This document shows positions 37,171 through 47,476 of a DNA stretch of 64,000 bases, in pieces. Numbering within the stretch: the first letter of the stretch is position 1; every line of letters starts with the position of its first letter. The stretch is from Ralstonia sp. RRA (GTDB lineage: Bacteria; Pseudomonadota; Gammaproteobacteria; Burkholderiales; Burkholderiaceae): the NCBI RefSeq assembly GCF_037023145.1, contig NZ_CP146092.1, forward strand, positions 1,488,001-1,552,000. The letters are read 5' to 3'. The translations under genes were made by a program, and so were the position numbers. The notes below the pieces were generated by a model. The model saw only the letters and a list, made by a program, of their open reading frames with translations, made no database searches and was not told the origin of the DNA.

Positions 37171-37859
37171 GACAAGTCCGCGGAAAGGCAATCCAGGGGC
37201 GCGGCCGCGGCTTGGCACGCCTACCCAGGGCATTCCTCGTTGCTGTCATCGGCATGCTGGTGCTCTCCGCCATCGTTTGGTGGAGCTATCCGAACAAGCG
37301 ACAGGCGATCCTTGATGGCGCGCAGCCTACGCCCGCAAGCGCGTCATCTGGCCGTTACCCGTTTCAGACGGGTGACCCGGGTCCGGGTACGCTTGCGCCT
37401 CCGATTCAGTTGCGCGGCGTCGGTGGCAGGGATTTCGATCTCCGCAGGCTACGCGGAACGACGGTCCTGCTGTATTTCCAAGAAGGTGTCACCTGCCAGT
37501 CGTGCTGGGATCAAGACAGGGATATTGCCCGGCACTTCAGCGAATTCCGTGCGCTCGGAATCGACACGATCGTCACCATCACCACGGACCCCATCGATCT
37601 GCTGAAAAAGAAGGCGTCCGATACTGACATCGTCACGCCGGTGCTCTCCGATCCGGATCTGGCTGTGTCCAGGGCGTACCACGCCAATGACTACGGAATG
37701 ATGGGAACTAGGCGGGATGGTCACACCTTCATAGTGGTCGGCCCGGATGGCCGTATCCAATGGCGAGCGGACTACGGTGGCGCTCCGGCTTACACCATGT
37801 ATGTGCCGGTCGATGTTTTGGTCGCAGACCTGCGCCGAGGCCTTCATCGAGACAAATGA
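37167..37859 (+). CDS. Membrane-anchored peroxiredoxin/TlpA-like redoxin
   Basis: A 230-residue protein with an N-terminal membrane anchor (AFLVAVIGMLVLSAIVWWSY, about 22-41) and a periplasmic redoxin fold (about 75-220). The active segment YFQEGVTCQSCWDQD carries a CxxC, whereas AhpC/TSA enzymes have a single peroxidatic Cys. Other redoxin features, TFIVVGPDGRIQWRADYGG, lie near residue 190. Start at ATG 37167 overlaps the CcdA-like stop. Probably receives electrons from the CcdA-like protein. Direct substrate unknown. Confidence 0.8.
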   Translation: MRQVRGKAIQGRGRGLARLPRAFLVAVIGMLVLSAIVWWSYPNKRQAILDGAQPTPASASSGRYPFQTGDPGPGTLAPPIQLRGVGGRDFDLRRLRGTTVLLYFQEGVTCQSCWDQDRDIARHFSEFRALGIDTIVTITTDPIDLLKKKASDTDIVTPVLSDPDLAVSRAYHANDYGMMGTRRDGHTFIVVGPDGRIQWRADYGGAPAYTMYVPVDVLVADLRRGLHRDK

Positions 37860-37868
37860 GAACCGGCC

Positions 37869-38141
37869 ATGGAACCGCTGAACGTCATCCTTCTGGTGCA
37901 GGCGCACTGCGCCTTCTGTGAGTCTGCCAAAGCCATGCTTGTGCGGCTGTCGGCGGATTACCCCTTGTCTGTATTCACACTGCCGCTGGAGTCCGAGGTC
38001 GGGCAAGAGATTGCGGCCAAGCACGGCATTCTCTTTGCACCGGGCATATTGGTGAACGGCGAGGCGCTGTGTTATGGCCGGCCCTCCGAACGGAAACTGC
38101 GACGGGAATTTGAACGACGCTTCAAGACCAGCGAACAGTGA
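37869..38141 (+). CDS. Glutaredoxin/thioredoxin-fold small protein
   Basis: A 90-residue protein with the redox motif HCAFC at residues 13-17 after a first beta strand (NVILLVQA), and the cis-Pro segment LFAPGILVNGEAL near 60. No signal peptide, so it is probably cytoplasmic. It starts nine bases after the redoxin gene, in the same transcription unit. Similar to glutaredoxin-like proteins found with CcdA-type genes. Confidence 0.8.
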   Translation: MEPLNVILLVQAHCAFCESAKAMLVRLSADYPLSVFTLPLESEVGQEIAAKHGILFAPGILVNGEALCYGRPSERKLRREFERRFKTSEQ

Positions 38142-38212
38142 AACCCATCTAGCGATATGGCGATGAGCCAGACCTGAGAGATTGCGCAAGGCGTGGATGC
38201 CAAGGAGGTACC

Positions 38213-38872
38213 GTGGACGATATGAACAGTTTTAGCGCGCATTACGGGCATTGGGGACTCGTCGTAGTCCTGGTCGTGGTGGTGTCGTGGATCTTGTATC
38301 GCTACGCAGCACCTCATAGCTGGCGCGAATGGACTGGGGCTGGACTCGTTCAGGCCTTCGTGATCGCGCTGTACGCGGAAATGTATGGATTCCCTCTCAC
38401 GATCTACCTCCTGACCGGCTTTCTCGGAATCGACATACCGCTCAGCGAGTACAGCGGACATCTTTGGGCAACACTCCTCGGCTACGGACCGCTAGGTGCA
38501 ATCGTCGAGATGATGCTCGGTGGCATCTTCATCCTGTTGGGCATCATTCTATTGATCTGGGGCTGGACCACTGTCTATCGGGCGAGCCGCGAAGGCAGCC
38601 TAGCCCAGAACGGGCCTTACGAGCTTATCCGGCACCCTCAGTACACCGGCATCATGCTGGCCGTGTTCGGTCAGGTGGTGCATTGGCCGACCTTGATCAC
38701 CGTGGCACTGTTTCCGCTGATTGTGCTTGTCTACGTACGGCTTGCGTGGAAGGAGGAGCAAGACCTGGTTCGCCGTTTTGGGGCCGCCTACGAGGCGTAT
38801 CGAAAAGACGTCCCCATGTTCTTGCCGGGCGTCAGGCAATGGAAGCAATTGTTCAGCACACTCGCGGACTGA
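38213..38872 (+). CDS. Isoprenylcysteine carboxyl methyltransferase-family protein (CzcN-like)
   Basis: A 219-residue membrane protein with four or five helices and the family signature ELIRHPQYTGIMLAVFGQVV (about 141-160), which binds SAM in ICMT/phospholipid methyltransferase enzymes. Bacterial copies are common in metal islands (CzcN of Cupriavidus is of this family), with no proven role. GTG 38213 lies four bases after AGGAGG; ATG 38222 is 13 bases away, so GTG is preferred. Confidence 0.8.
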   Translation: MDDMNSFSAHYGHWGLVVVLVVVVSWILYRYAAPHSWREWTGAGLVQAFVIALYAEMYGFPLTIYLLTGFLGIDIPLSEYSGHLWATLLGYGPLGAIVEMMLGGIFILLGIILLIWGWTTVYRASREGSLAQNGPYELIRHPQYTGIMLAVFGQVVHWPTLITVALFPLIVLVYVRLAWKEEQDLVRRFGAAYEAYRKDVPMFLPGVRQWKQLFSTLAD

Positions 38873-38930
38873 TCTGCTCGGTCAAAGCCCCGTGGCTGAC
38901 CATATCGATCCCGGCCTGGAGATAACCGCA

Positions 38931-39536
38931 ATGAGCAAGCCAAGCGTTGATTCCCGAACCGTGCGCCAGCGCAGATTGCTTCTGCTGGCCACCGGCACCG
39001 TAGGTGGTGTGGGACTGGCCGGCGCCACGCTGCCATTCGTCGCGAGCATGGCGCCGAGCCGCGCCGCGAGATCGAAGGGAGCCCCAGTCGAGGTGAACCT
39101 CGATTCTGTTGAGCCCGGTGCTCTGGTTACCGTCGCTTGGCGCGGTAAGCCCGTTTGGATTTTGCACCGTACCCGCGACATGCTGGATCGTCTAGGCACA
39201 CACGACAATCTGTTGGGCGATCCGCGATCCAAAGAAGATCAACAGCCGGCCTATGCACGCAACGCGACACGCTCCCTTCGGCCTGACTACTTTGTGGCAG
39301 TAGGCATCTGCACGCATCTTGGCTGCATACCGAATTATCGGCCGGAAGTCGGCGCCCCAGATTTGGGCGATCACTGGCCTGGTGGCTTTTTTTGCCCTTG
39401 CCATGGTTCCAAATTCGATCTGGCCGGGCGAGTGTTCCTCAATGTTCCGGCGCCGCTCAACCTGGAGATCCCCCCGTACCAGTACCTGGACAACACCCGC
39501 CTGATAGTCGGCGAGGATCGCTTTGGAGCCAGATGA
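38931..39536 (+). CDS. Orphan Rieske iron-sulfur protein (bc1-type)
   Basis: A 201-residue protein like the Rieske subunit of ubiquinol:cytochrome c reductase. N-terminal twin-Arg segment and helix (RQRRLLLLATGTVGGVGLAG, about 12-31), then the cluster-binding loops CTHLGC and CPCHGS (about 124 and 152) for the 2Fe-2S cluster. The PAPLNLEIPPYQYLD segment near the end fits bc1 rather than dioxygenase Rieske proteins. There are no cytochrome b or c1 genes nearby, so it is an orphan copy. It could replace a damaged chromosomal Rieske subunit or serve another electron path; this is inference. Confidence 0.88.
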   Translation: MSKPSVDSRTVRQRRLLLLATGTVGGVGLAGATLPFVASMAPSRAARSKGAPVEVNLDSVEPGALVTVAWRGKPVWILHRTRDMLDRLGTHDNLLGDPRSKEDQQPAYARNATRSLRPDYFVAVGICTHLGCIPNYRPEVGAPDLGDHWPGGFFCPCHGSKFDLAGRVFLNVPAPLNLEIPPYQYLDNTRLIVGEDRFGAR

Positions 39537-39595
39537 TTTATTGCCCCGCTGCCTCAGCAGCGGTGGTCCCTACCTCGGTTGTCAAGGAGACGGTC

Positions 39596-39925
39596 ATGAG
39601 CACCAAATGGGTGATTGCCATTGTTCCCACCGAACTGCTGGAGCAGCTTGAAAGGTCGCTTGCGACCGTCCACGTCCCTGGCCTGACGATTACAAGGGTC
39701 AAGGGGTACGGCGAGTACAAGAATTTCTTTTCCAGCGACCTGACCAGCGTGCATACCAAGGTCGAAATCTTCGCGGACGAGGCCGAGGTCGAGGCCATCA
39801 CCAAAGCGATCGTTGAGGTCGGAAAATCGACGGTGCCGGGCGCCGGGATCGTGGCGGTTGTTCCCGTCGAGGCGTTCTTGCATCTTCACGTTCCCCCTGG
39901 GGAGTCGGCTGGCGCGGCGGAATAA
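39596..39925 (+). CDS. P-II-like protein
   Basis: A 109-residue ferredoxin-like-fold protein resembling nitrogen-regulatory P-II. MSTKWVIAIVPTELLEQLER opens strand 1 and helix 1, TRVKGYGEY is at about 38-46, and GAGIVAVVPVEAFLHLHV near the end is like the P-II C-loop. The long uridylylated T-loop of true GlnB is replaced by a shorter KNFFSSDLTSVHTKV. Such P-II-like proteins occur in metal-resistance islands, possibly sensing metal or nucleotides. Function not established. AAGGAG precedes the ATG. Confidence 0.75.
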   Translation: MSTKWVIAIVPTELLEQLERSLATVHVPGLTITRVKGYGEYKNFFSSDLTSVHTKVEIFADEAEVEAITKAIVEVGKSTVPGAGIVAVVPVEAFLHLHVPPGESAGAAE

Positions 39926-40065
39926 TCCCATCGTGTGTCAATGGCGGGGCGCCGAGCGGCACGGGCTCACATGCCCGTGTGACCCGCGAGACGTGAGGGC
40001 ATCCGCCGAGAGGCGATAGCGCGATCAGCACGGTGTGGTCGGTCATTGAGGTCAGGGAGTGCGGT

Positions 40066-42003
40066 ATGGGGTGGAGCGTGGCAGCGACGCGCACTGGAGG
40101 TGGCGGGCGAGTACGAGGCGTCGCCCCGGCACAGCTCGTTTTGCTGCTGCTCGCCGCCCTGTGGTTCTGCGTCACAGGCACCGGTGGTGTTGCCCATGCT
40201 GCGGGCGAGCAAGACCTCCTGCCACCGGAGCAGGCTTTCCGCTTTGCTGCGCGGCAACTCGAAGACCGCTCCATCGAGGTGCACTTCGACATTGCCGACG
40301 GCTATCACCTCTACCGTGAGCGATTCGCATTCGCCGCACAGCCGGCAGGGGTCAAGCTCGGTACACCCGAATTTCCGCCAGGGCAGGTCAACTTTGACGA
40401 AGCGCTCGGCAAGCAGATGGAGACCTATCATGGCGGGGTCACCATTCGCGTGCCGGTGGCGGTCGCGCAGGTCGACGGCAAATGGTTGCTGACGGTGACG
40501 TCGCAAGGCTGTGCCGACAAGGGAGTCTGCTATCCGCCGATGCACAGTGTGTACAAGGTCGGCGGTGGCTCGCTCGGTGGCCTATTCGACAAGCATCGGA
40601 GCAGCACGCCAATGACGTCGCCCGCGCCGCCGGCGACGCCGACTTTGCCCAGCTTGGGAGGGGGGCAAATTGGGCCTGCTGTTCCATCAGCCGCGCCAAG
40701 GAATGACGACGGCGACCACATTGCCCGCGTGCTGGCCAGCCGCCAGCTGGGCAAGATTGTCACGGTCTTCCTCGGCTTTGGCCTGCTGCTGACGCTCACG
40801 CCGAGCGCGCTGGCGATGGTACTGATCCTGTCGTCAATCGTCGTCGGCGAGCACGTGACGCGCGTTCGCGCCTTGCTGGTTTCGTTTGCCTACGTGCTCG
40901 GAACGGCAGTGGGTGTCGGCGCGGCAGCGGAATTGCTCGGCGAGAGACTTTCGGCGAGGCTGCAGGCGCCGTGGGCGCTGGGGGCTTTTGCCGCGCTGGC
41001 GGTGGCCCTGGCGCTGTCAATGTTCGGGCTTTATGAGCTGGGGCGGCAGCTCCCAACGACGGCGCCATCGAACCGGTGGTCGGGTGGACGGATTGCCGTT
41101 GCCGCAGCATCGGGGGTGATTTCGACGTTGGTCGTCGTGCGCAGCGTGCCAGTGCCGCTGTCGAGCACGCTGGCCTATCTCAAGCAAACCGGTGATGCCA
41201 TTGGTAGTGGCGGTGCACTATTCGGTCTGGCGATCGGCATGGGAGTGACGCTGGTGCTGGTCGGCGTCGCTACCGGCTATCTTCTGCCGCGCGCTGGGCA
41301 CTGGTTGATGGTGACGAAGCGCTTCCTGGGCTTCCTGCTGCTCGGCGAGGCGCTCTGGGCTGTCAGCCCGCTTTTGCCACCCTGGGCATTGATGGCGGCG
41401 TGGGCCATGCTGCTGCTGATTGCCGCCGCCTTCCTGGGCGCCTTCGATTCGCTTGGTCCAGAGCCGCGCAGCATGGCCCGGTTGGGCAAAGGCATGGGCA
41501 TGGTGGCCGCGCTGGCAGGGGCGATCCTGCTGGTCGGTCTGGCGTCCGGCGGACGGGATCTGCTCCAGCCGCTGTCGCATCTGCGTGCTGGCCCGATGGC
41601 ACCCGCCTCCACTGCTGGCCCGGCGCTGGTGCGCTTCGAGCGCATCCGCTCCGTGGCCGAACTCGACGCGCGCCTGGTGCAGGCCGCCGCGGCCGGCAAG
41701 CCGGTGCTACTGGATTTCTATGCCGACTGGTGTGTCAGCTGCAAGGAGATGGAACGCTTGACCTTCAGCGATCCAAGAGTCCAGGCGCGGCTGGCGGGTG
41801 TTGTGCTGCTGCAGGCCGACGTGACACGCAATACTGCCGACGATCGCATCTTGCTCAAACGCTTCGGCTTGTTCGGCCCACCCGGCATCATCTTGTACGG
41901 TGCCGACGGGCGTGAGAGCCCGGTGCGGGTGATCGGCTTCCAGTCTGCAAGCCTTTTCCTCGACAGTCTCGCGAAAGCCTTCGGTGACGACGGGAAGCGT
42001 TGA
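40066..42003 (+). CDS. DsbD-like protein lacking both membrane-domain cysteines
   Basis: A 645-residue protein with DsbD domain order. An exported alpha domain (about 45-170) has GCADKGVCYPP (Cys149, Cys155). A beta domain of about eight helices (about 225-500) follows, then a thioredoxin-like gamma domain (about 520-645) with WCVSCK (Cys556, Cys559). DsbD carries electrons from cytoplasmic thioredoxin through two beta-domain Cys to the gamma and alpha domains. Here those positions read TLTPSALAMVL (Ser247, codon AGC) and VVRSVPVPLSS (Ser360, AGC), so the electron-import step cannot work in the usual way. Numbering uses ATG 40066; a GTG at 40033 is possible. See findings. Confidence 0.85.
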   Translation: MGWSVAATRTGGGGRVRGVAPAQLVLLLLAALWFCVTGTGGVAHAAGEQDLLPPEQAFRFAARQLEDRSIEVHFDIADGYHLYRERFAFAAQPAGVKLGTPEFPPGQVNFDEALGKQMETYHGGVTIRVPVAVAQVDGKWLLTVTSQGCADKGVCYPPMHSVYKVGGGSLGGLFDKHRSSTPMTSPAPPATPTLPSLGGGQIGPAVPSAAPRNDDGDHIARVLASRQLGKIVTVFLGFGLLLTLTPSALAMVLILSSIVVGEHVTRVRALLVSFAYVLGTAVGVGAAAELLGERLSARLQAPWALGAFAALAVALALSMFGLYELGRQLPTTAPSNRWSGGRIAVAAASGVISTLVVVRSVPVPLSSTLAYLKQTGDAIGSGGALFGLAIGMGVTLVLVGVATGYLLPRAGHWLMVTKRFLGFLLLGEALWAVSPLLPPWALMAAWAMLLLIAAAFLGAFDSLGPEPRSMARLGKGMGMVAALAGAILLVGLASGGRDLLQPLSHLRAGPMAPASTAGPALVRFERIRSVAELDARLVQAAAAGKPVLLDFYADWCVSCKEMERLTFSDPRVQARLAGVVLLQADVTRNTADDRILLKRFGLFGPPGIILYGADGRESPVRVIGFQSASLFLDSLAKAFGDDGKR

Positions 42004-42081
42004 GAACTACCTGGCCCGCCCGCAGCTTATTCAGCGGTATCGCCACTGGGTTCCAGATGCTGTTGGCTGGGTGGCCAGTCT

Positions 42082-42756
42082 TTATGGACACCGCCTCTGA
42101 ATGAAGGCAGAGATTTCTTCGGGGCGTGCGAAAACCACGGCGGCGCGGTCGCCCTGCATGCCTGTGCCGATCAGCACAGGCTGACCGGCAGCCGGGCCGG
42201 CAGCGCTGCCATCGGTTTTGAATCGCAGGTTGAACTCCCAAAAGGCGTGAGTCTTCCGGTCGGCGGTGGTGAGGCGATAGGCATCGTCACAAAAGCGGAT
42301 TGAGGTAACCCGCGACGCCGCATCGGACTCCTTCAAATTCGGCAGGCCACGATCAGGAACCTTTACGCGACCCGTGGAAACTGCCTCAAGGTAGGCGATC
42401 AGATCGGCCCGCGTGCGTGCATCGGCAATGCCGGGAAAGGTCATCGCGTTACCCGACACCAGCGCTGCCGGATTCTTGAGCCATGCATCGAGGTTTCGCT
42501 TGTCCCAGACCAGGCCTGATTGCTTGAGGGCATCGGAATAGCGCGCGAAACCGTCCGCTGTACCTGCTTTGCGGCCCAAAACGCCCGCCAAGCTCGGGCC
42601 TGTCATGTGGCGGCCTGGCGCAAATGAATGGCACGCCATGCAGGCGCGGGCGGCTTGCGCGCCGCGCGCGAGGTCACTCTCGGCAAGAGCTGACGCGCTA
42701 AAGACAAGTGAGACCAAGGTGACCGTGATCGCTCGAATACCAAGTCGTCGAACCAT
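42082..42756 (-). CDS. Exported c-type cytochrome with a C-terminal extra domain
   Basis: A 224-residue protein. Signal peptide MVRRLGIRAITVTLVSLVFSASALA, then a class I cytochrome c domain with CMACH (about 39-43) and a distal Met in NAMTFPGI (about 105), then about 95 additional residues (SIRFCDDAYRL... to the terminal RRCP) with two Cys and no haem motif. The cytochrome would act in periplasmic electron transfer. It is convergent with the DsbD-like gene and upstream of none. The extra domain is not recognised. Confidence 0.85.
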   Translation of the reverse strand: MVRRLGIRAITVTLVSLVFSASALAESDLARGAQAARACMACHSFAPGRHMTGPSLAGVLGRKAGTADGFARYSDALKQSGLVWDKRNLDAWLKNPAALVSGNAMTFPGIADARTRADLIAYLEAVSTGRVKVPDRGLPNLKESDAASRVTSIRFCDDAYRLTTADRKTHAFWEFNLRFKTDGSAAGPAAGQPVLIGTGMQGDRAAVVFARPEEISAFIQRRCP

Positions 42757-42794
42757 TGGGAGCTCCCATTTGCCATCTGAAGTTTGTCACGAAG

Positions 42795-43016
42795 CTAATG
42801 GCAACAGTTCGGCTCCGCTTCCGGTGTGGCTTCGCCATCACTGAGGTCAGCGTAGGCCTTGAACGCCTTGAGCGCCCACATCTCGCCAACGCAGCTGCCC
42901 ATCGTCGATGCGACGGCAAGCACCTCGCCCACTTCATGCTCGGTCGCCCCCAATTTCACCGCCTGCTGCACGTAGAACTTGAAACACGGTTCGCAGAGGA
43001 AAGCGTTCTTCCGGTG
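42795..43016 (-). pseudogene. Carboxymuconolactone-decarboxylase-like segment in frame with merB after its stop
   Basis: Directly after the merB TGA, the same frame stays open for 73 codons and encodes LCEPCFKFYVQQAVKLGATE and VGEVLAVASTMGSCVGEMWA, the core helices of an AhpD/CMD-like protein including a C-x-x-C and a later Cys. It has no own ATG or evident ribosome site, and the first part of the fold is missing, so it is either a decayed gene or the tail of a former MerB-CMD fusion. Confidence 0.55.
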
Positions 43017-43673
43017 TCAGCGTTGCCCATGGTGGCGCAGCAATCGCCGTTGGAACGCGAAGAAACCGTTTCCCACCGCGGCCGCTTCGGGAAGCGAGAG
43101 GCCCGTCGCCCCGGGCAGTTCGGCACACTGCCTGCAGACGAATCGGATGCCGGGGCATGGGATGTGGCAACAGGCTCCCTCGGCGACCGCGCTGGAACGC
43201 CAGACCACACGCACGCCTTGCGGATTCCCTCCGTCAACGCTGCCGCTGGCCGCGACCGTGCACTCAAGGTGGCAACGACATACGGCGCACCGAGCCGTGA
43301 CGCGCGACGTGTGTCGCACCAGGCGGGGGATCGCCAGGGCGTCGATCGCACACATTGCCGCAACGCGATGCCCAGAGAAGTGGACATGGATGCCCGTATC
43401 GCGGGCGCTAAACGGATAGCAGCCAATCCTGCACTCATCAATGATCAGCGCATCCAGCGCGACCAGTTCCTGTATTGCCGCGTTGGAAGCGAGATCTCGC
43501 GGGGGTGGTGTGCCCTGCAGAGCCCAGTGCGAAAGCACCTTGGCATAAGTCGTGCGCAGGACGGGGTTGGCCTCGTCCACGGCCTGTTGCAAAGGGAATG
43601 CATCTCGCAGCTTCTGCATGGCGCTCAGCACGGCTGCCTTGCGTTCACCCCGGATCTCGTCCGAAACCCTCAC
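43017..43673 (-). CDS. merB: Alkylmercury lyase (MerB)
   Basis: A 218-residue MerB-type enzyme that cleaves carbon-mercury bonds of organomercurials by protonolysis, handing Hg(II) to MerA. Key residues: the Cys and Asp in MCAIDALAIPRLVRH (MerB C96 and D99 equivalents, about residues 107-110) and the Cys in EGACCHIPCPG (C159 equivalent, about 168-170). The N-terminal half is a helical domain as in MerB. It is the last gene of the mer operon after merD. The frame ends at TGA 43017-43019 but continues open with a CMD-like segment. Confidence 0.85.
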   Translation of the reverse strand: MRVSDEIRGERKAAVLSAMQKLRDAFPLQQAVDEANPVLRTTYAKVLSHWALQGTPPPRDLASNAAIQELVALDALIIDECRIGCYPFSARDTGIHVHFSGHRVAAMCAIDALAIPRLVRHTSRVTARCAVCRCHLECTVAASGSVDGGNPQGVRVVWRSSAVAEGACCHIPCPGIRFVCRQCAELPGATGLSLPEAAAVGNGFFAFQRRLLRHHGQR

Positions 43674-43725
43674 GCGTCACCTCATATGGTCAATCCAGTT
43701 GTCATCATCGCCAACGCCTCTCCGC

Positions 43726-44088
43726 CTAGGATGGGGCACGAACTTCGTCGGCGCAGCAAGCCAGCTCGTTCAGTTCCGCCTTAACCGCGCACAATGTTGC
43801 CTGCCGGGCCGCGATCTGCTGGCCTAACTGCTCGACACACTCGATCAAGGTGGCGCGATCGTTCGCGTCGAGCGCCCGACACAGGCGGCTCAGTTCATCC
43901 AGGCCGATGCCGGCCTCGAACGCAGCCCGAACGAAGCGCAATCTGGCCAGCGCCCGAGCATCGTAGAGCCAATAGCCACCCTCCGTGCGGCGCGCGGGGT
44001 GCAGCAGGCCGCGCAGCGCATAGTCACGCACCACGTTGACGCTCACGCTGGCATCGTGGGCCAGACGCGACACTGTGTAGGCATTCAT
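43726..44088 (-). CDS. merD: Mercury-operon coregulator MerD
   Basis: A 120-residue MerR-like protein: helix-turn-helix [20 protein letters not shown]...RDYALRGLL (1-31), a dimerisation helix, and a short C-terminus with [10 protein letters not shown]. MerD displaces MerR from the operator when mercury is gone. ATG 44088 gives the known MerD N-terminus; a longer ATG at 44109 adds seven residues. It lies 17 bases downstream of merA. Confidence 0.92.
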   Translation of the reverse strand: MNAYTVSRLAHDASVSVNVVRDYALRGLLHPARRTEGGYWLYDARALARLRFVRAAFEAGIGLDELSRLCRALDANDRATLIECVEQLGQQIAARQATLCAVKAELNELACCADEVRAPS

Positions 44089-44105
44089 CGAACACCTCCT
44101 TTGCC

Positions 44106-45833
<1,728 letters not shown>

Positions 45834-46253
45834 TCAGCCGCGTTTGGCCGGGAGTTCACAGGTGTCCGGTGCGCTGCAGCGCTTCGCCGGTGAGACGAAG
45901 TCCCAGATCGATATCCCGACCATGAAGGTCAGGCCGACGTAGAGCAGCGCCTCGCCGCGCCAGCCATAAGTCAAATACACCGCAGCCAGCACCAGGAGCG
46001 GTCCGGCTACGCCAAGCGCGGTCCGTTGCCACTGTCGATGGTTAAGCCAGGCGGTCGCATTGGCGAGCAATGCGATGCCAGCGAACACCGGCAGCAGGAT
46101 ACGAATGAACAGCCCTTCGTACTGGCTCAGGAAGCCCAAGCCAATGGCCGCGCCCAGCCCGGCGATGGCGGGAAAGCAACTCGCGCACCCCATCGCCGAG
46201 ACGATGCTGCCAAGCGCCCCTGCCTTGTTGGTCACGCGCGCAATCCAGCCCAT
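45834..46253 (-). CDS. merC: Mercury transporter MerC
   Basis: A 139-residue inner-membrane protein with four helices. The first carries CASCFP (about 23-28) and the C-terminal loop RCSAPDTC (about 127-134), the two Cys pairs used to take up Hg(II). It lies between merP and merA in the mer operon. Confidence 0.92.
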   Translation of the reverse strand: MGWIARVTNKAGALGSIVSAMGCASCFPAIAGLGAAIGLGFLSQYEGLFIRILLPVFAGIALLANATAWLNHRQWQRTALGVAGPLLVLAAVYLTYGWRGEALLYVGLTFMVGISIWDFVSPAKRCSAPDTCELPAKRG

Positions 46254-46281
46254 GATTTCGCTCCCGTGTTCGCCCAGGGAC

Positions 46282-46554
46282 TCAGTGCTTGACGCTGGAT
46301 GGGTAGCCCGCGTCCTCGGTTGCCTTGATCAGTTTCTGCACGCTGGTCTTGGCATCATCGAAGGTGACGACGGCCTGACGCTTTTCGAAGCTCACCTCGG
46401 TCTTGCTCACGCCGTCGACTTTGGAGAGCGCATGCTTGACCGTGATCGGGCAGGTTTCGCAAGTCATGCCTGGCACGGACAGCGTGACGGTTTGCATGGC
46501 GGCCCATGCGGGAGCAACGGCGGCAAGAGCGAGGGCGGCAAATAGCTTCTTCAT
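46282..46554 (-). CDS. merP: Periplasmic mercury-binding protein MerP
   Basis: A 90-residue protein: signal peptide MKKLFAALALAAVAPAWAA, then an HMA fold with GMTCETCPITV (about 29-39) that binds Hg(II) through two Cys and passes it to MerT. Second gene of the operon. Confidence 0.96.
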   Translation of the reverse strand: MKKLFAALALAAVAPAWAAMQTVTLSVPGMTCETCPITVKHALSKVDGVSKTEVSFEKRQAVVTFDDAKTSVQKLIKATEDAGYPSSVKH

Positions 46555-46567
46555 GACGAACTCCTGA

Positions 46568-46918
46568 TCAATAGAAAAATGGCATCACGTAGGGAAATCC
46601 GAGTGCAACCAAAACCAGCAGGGCGACGACCCAGAAAATGACCTTGTAGGTGGCGCGCACTTGCGGGATGGCGCAGACCTCGCCCGGCTGGCAGACCTGG
46701 GCCGGGCGGAAAATGCGCCGCCACGCGAAGAACAGTGCCAGCATCGCAGTACCGAGGAACAGCGGCCGATACGGCTCCAGCGCGGTCAGGTTACCGATCC
46801 AGGCCCCGCTGAACCCGAGCGCCACTAGGACCAGCGGTCCCAGGCAGCAGGTGGAGGCGAGGATGGCGGCCAACCCGCCGGCAAAGAGTGCACTGCGCCC
46901 GTGTTGCGGTTCCGACAT
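46568..46918 (-). CDS. merT: Mercuric ion transporter MerT
   Basis: A 116-residue inner-membrane protein with three helices. The first carries STCCLGP (about 22-28), the second loop VCQPGEVC (about 74-82). It moves Hg(II) from MerP to MerA. ATG 46918 gives the known N-terminus. It is the first gene after the mer operator. Confidence 0.96.
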   Translation of the reverse strand: MSEPQHGRSALFAGGLAAILASTCCLGPLVLVALGFSGAWIGNLTALEPYRPLFLGTAMLALFFAWRRIFRPAQVCQPGEVCAIPQVRATYKVIFWVVALLVLVALGFPYVMPFFY

Positions 46919-46953
46919 GCGCTTGTCCTTTCGAATCGGGAGGGTATAACGTA

Positions 46954-46984
46954 AGCTTACTTCCGTACTGTTGTACGGAGTCAA
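46954..46984 (-). promoter_or_regulatory. mer operator-promoter
   Basis: On the minus strand: -35 ttgact (46984-46979), dyad tccgtac-aaca-gtacgga, and -10 taagct (46959-46954), with the 19-base spacing of the MerR-controlled promoter. It is placed between merT and the divergent merR. Confidence 0.92.
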
Positions 46985-46989
46985 GCAGG

Positions 46990-47424
46990 ATGGAATGCAA
47001 TCTGATGAATTTGACTATCGGCGCCTTTGCGAAGGCGGCCGAGGTCAATGTGGAGACCATCCGGTTCTACCAGCGCAAAGGGTTGTTGTGCGAGCCAGAC
47101 AAGCCCTATGGCAGCATCCGCCGCTATGGCGAAGCGGATGTGACGCGCGTGCGGTTCGTGAAATCGGCCCAGCGGCTGGGCTTCAGCCTGGACGAGATTG
47201 CCGAGCTGCTGCGGCTGGACGATGGCACCCATTGCGAGGAGGCCGGCAGCCTAGCCGAGCATAAACTTCAGGATGTGCGAGAGAAGATGGCCGACTTGGC
47301 GCGCATGGAAACCGTGCTATCCAAGCTTGTGTGCGCCTGCCATGCGCGGCAAGGGAACGTTTCCTGTCCGCTGATTGCGTCGCTGCAAGGGAAGAAAGAA
47401 CCGCGCAGTACCGACGCGGAGTAG
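46990..47424 (+). CDS. merR: Mercury-responsive regulator MerR
   Basis: A 144-residue regulator: helix-turn-helix [20 protein letters not shown] with FYQRKGLL (about 7-33), dimerisation helix (about 85-115), and the three Hg-binding Cys, HCEEAGSL near 83, [15 protein letters not shown] near 115-129. ATG 46990 matches the known N-terminal length. It is divergent from merTPCADB over the operator. Confidence 0.95.
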   Translation: MECNLMNLTIGAFAKAAEVNVETIRFYQRKGLLCEPDKPYGSIRRYGEADVTRVRFVKSAQRLGFSLDEIAELLRLDDGTHCEEAGSLAEHKLQDVREKMADLARMETVLSKLVCACHARQGNVSCPLIASLQGKKEPRSTDAE

Positions 47425-47476
47425 CCGGGTAGCTACGCCTTAGCGTGCCTTATTTTCCGTTTTCTGAGACGACCCC

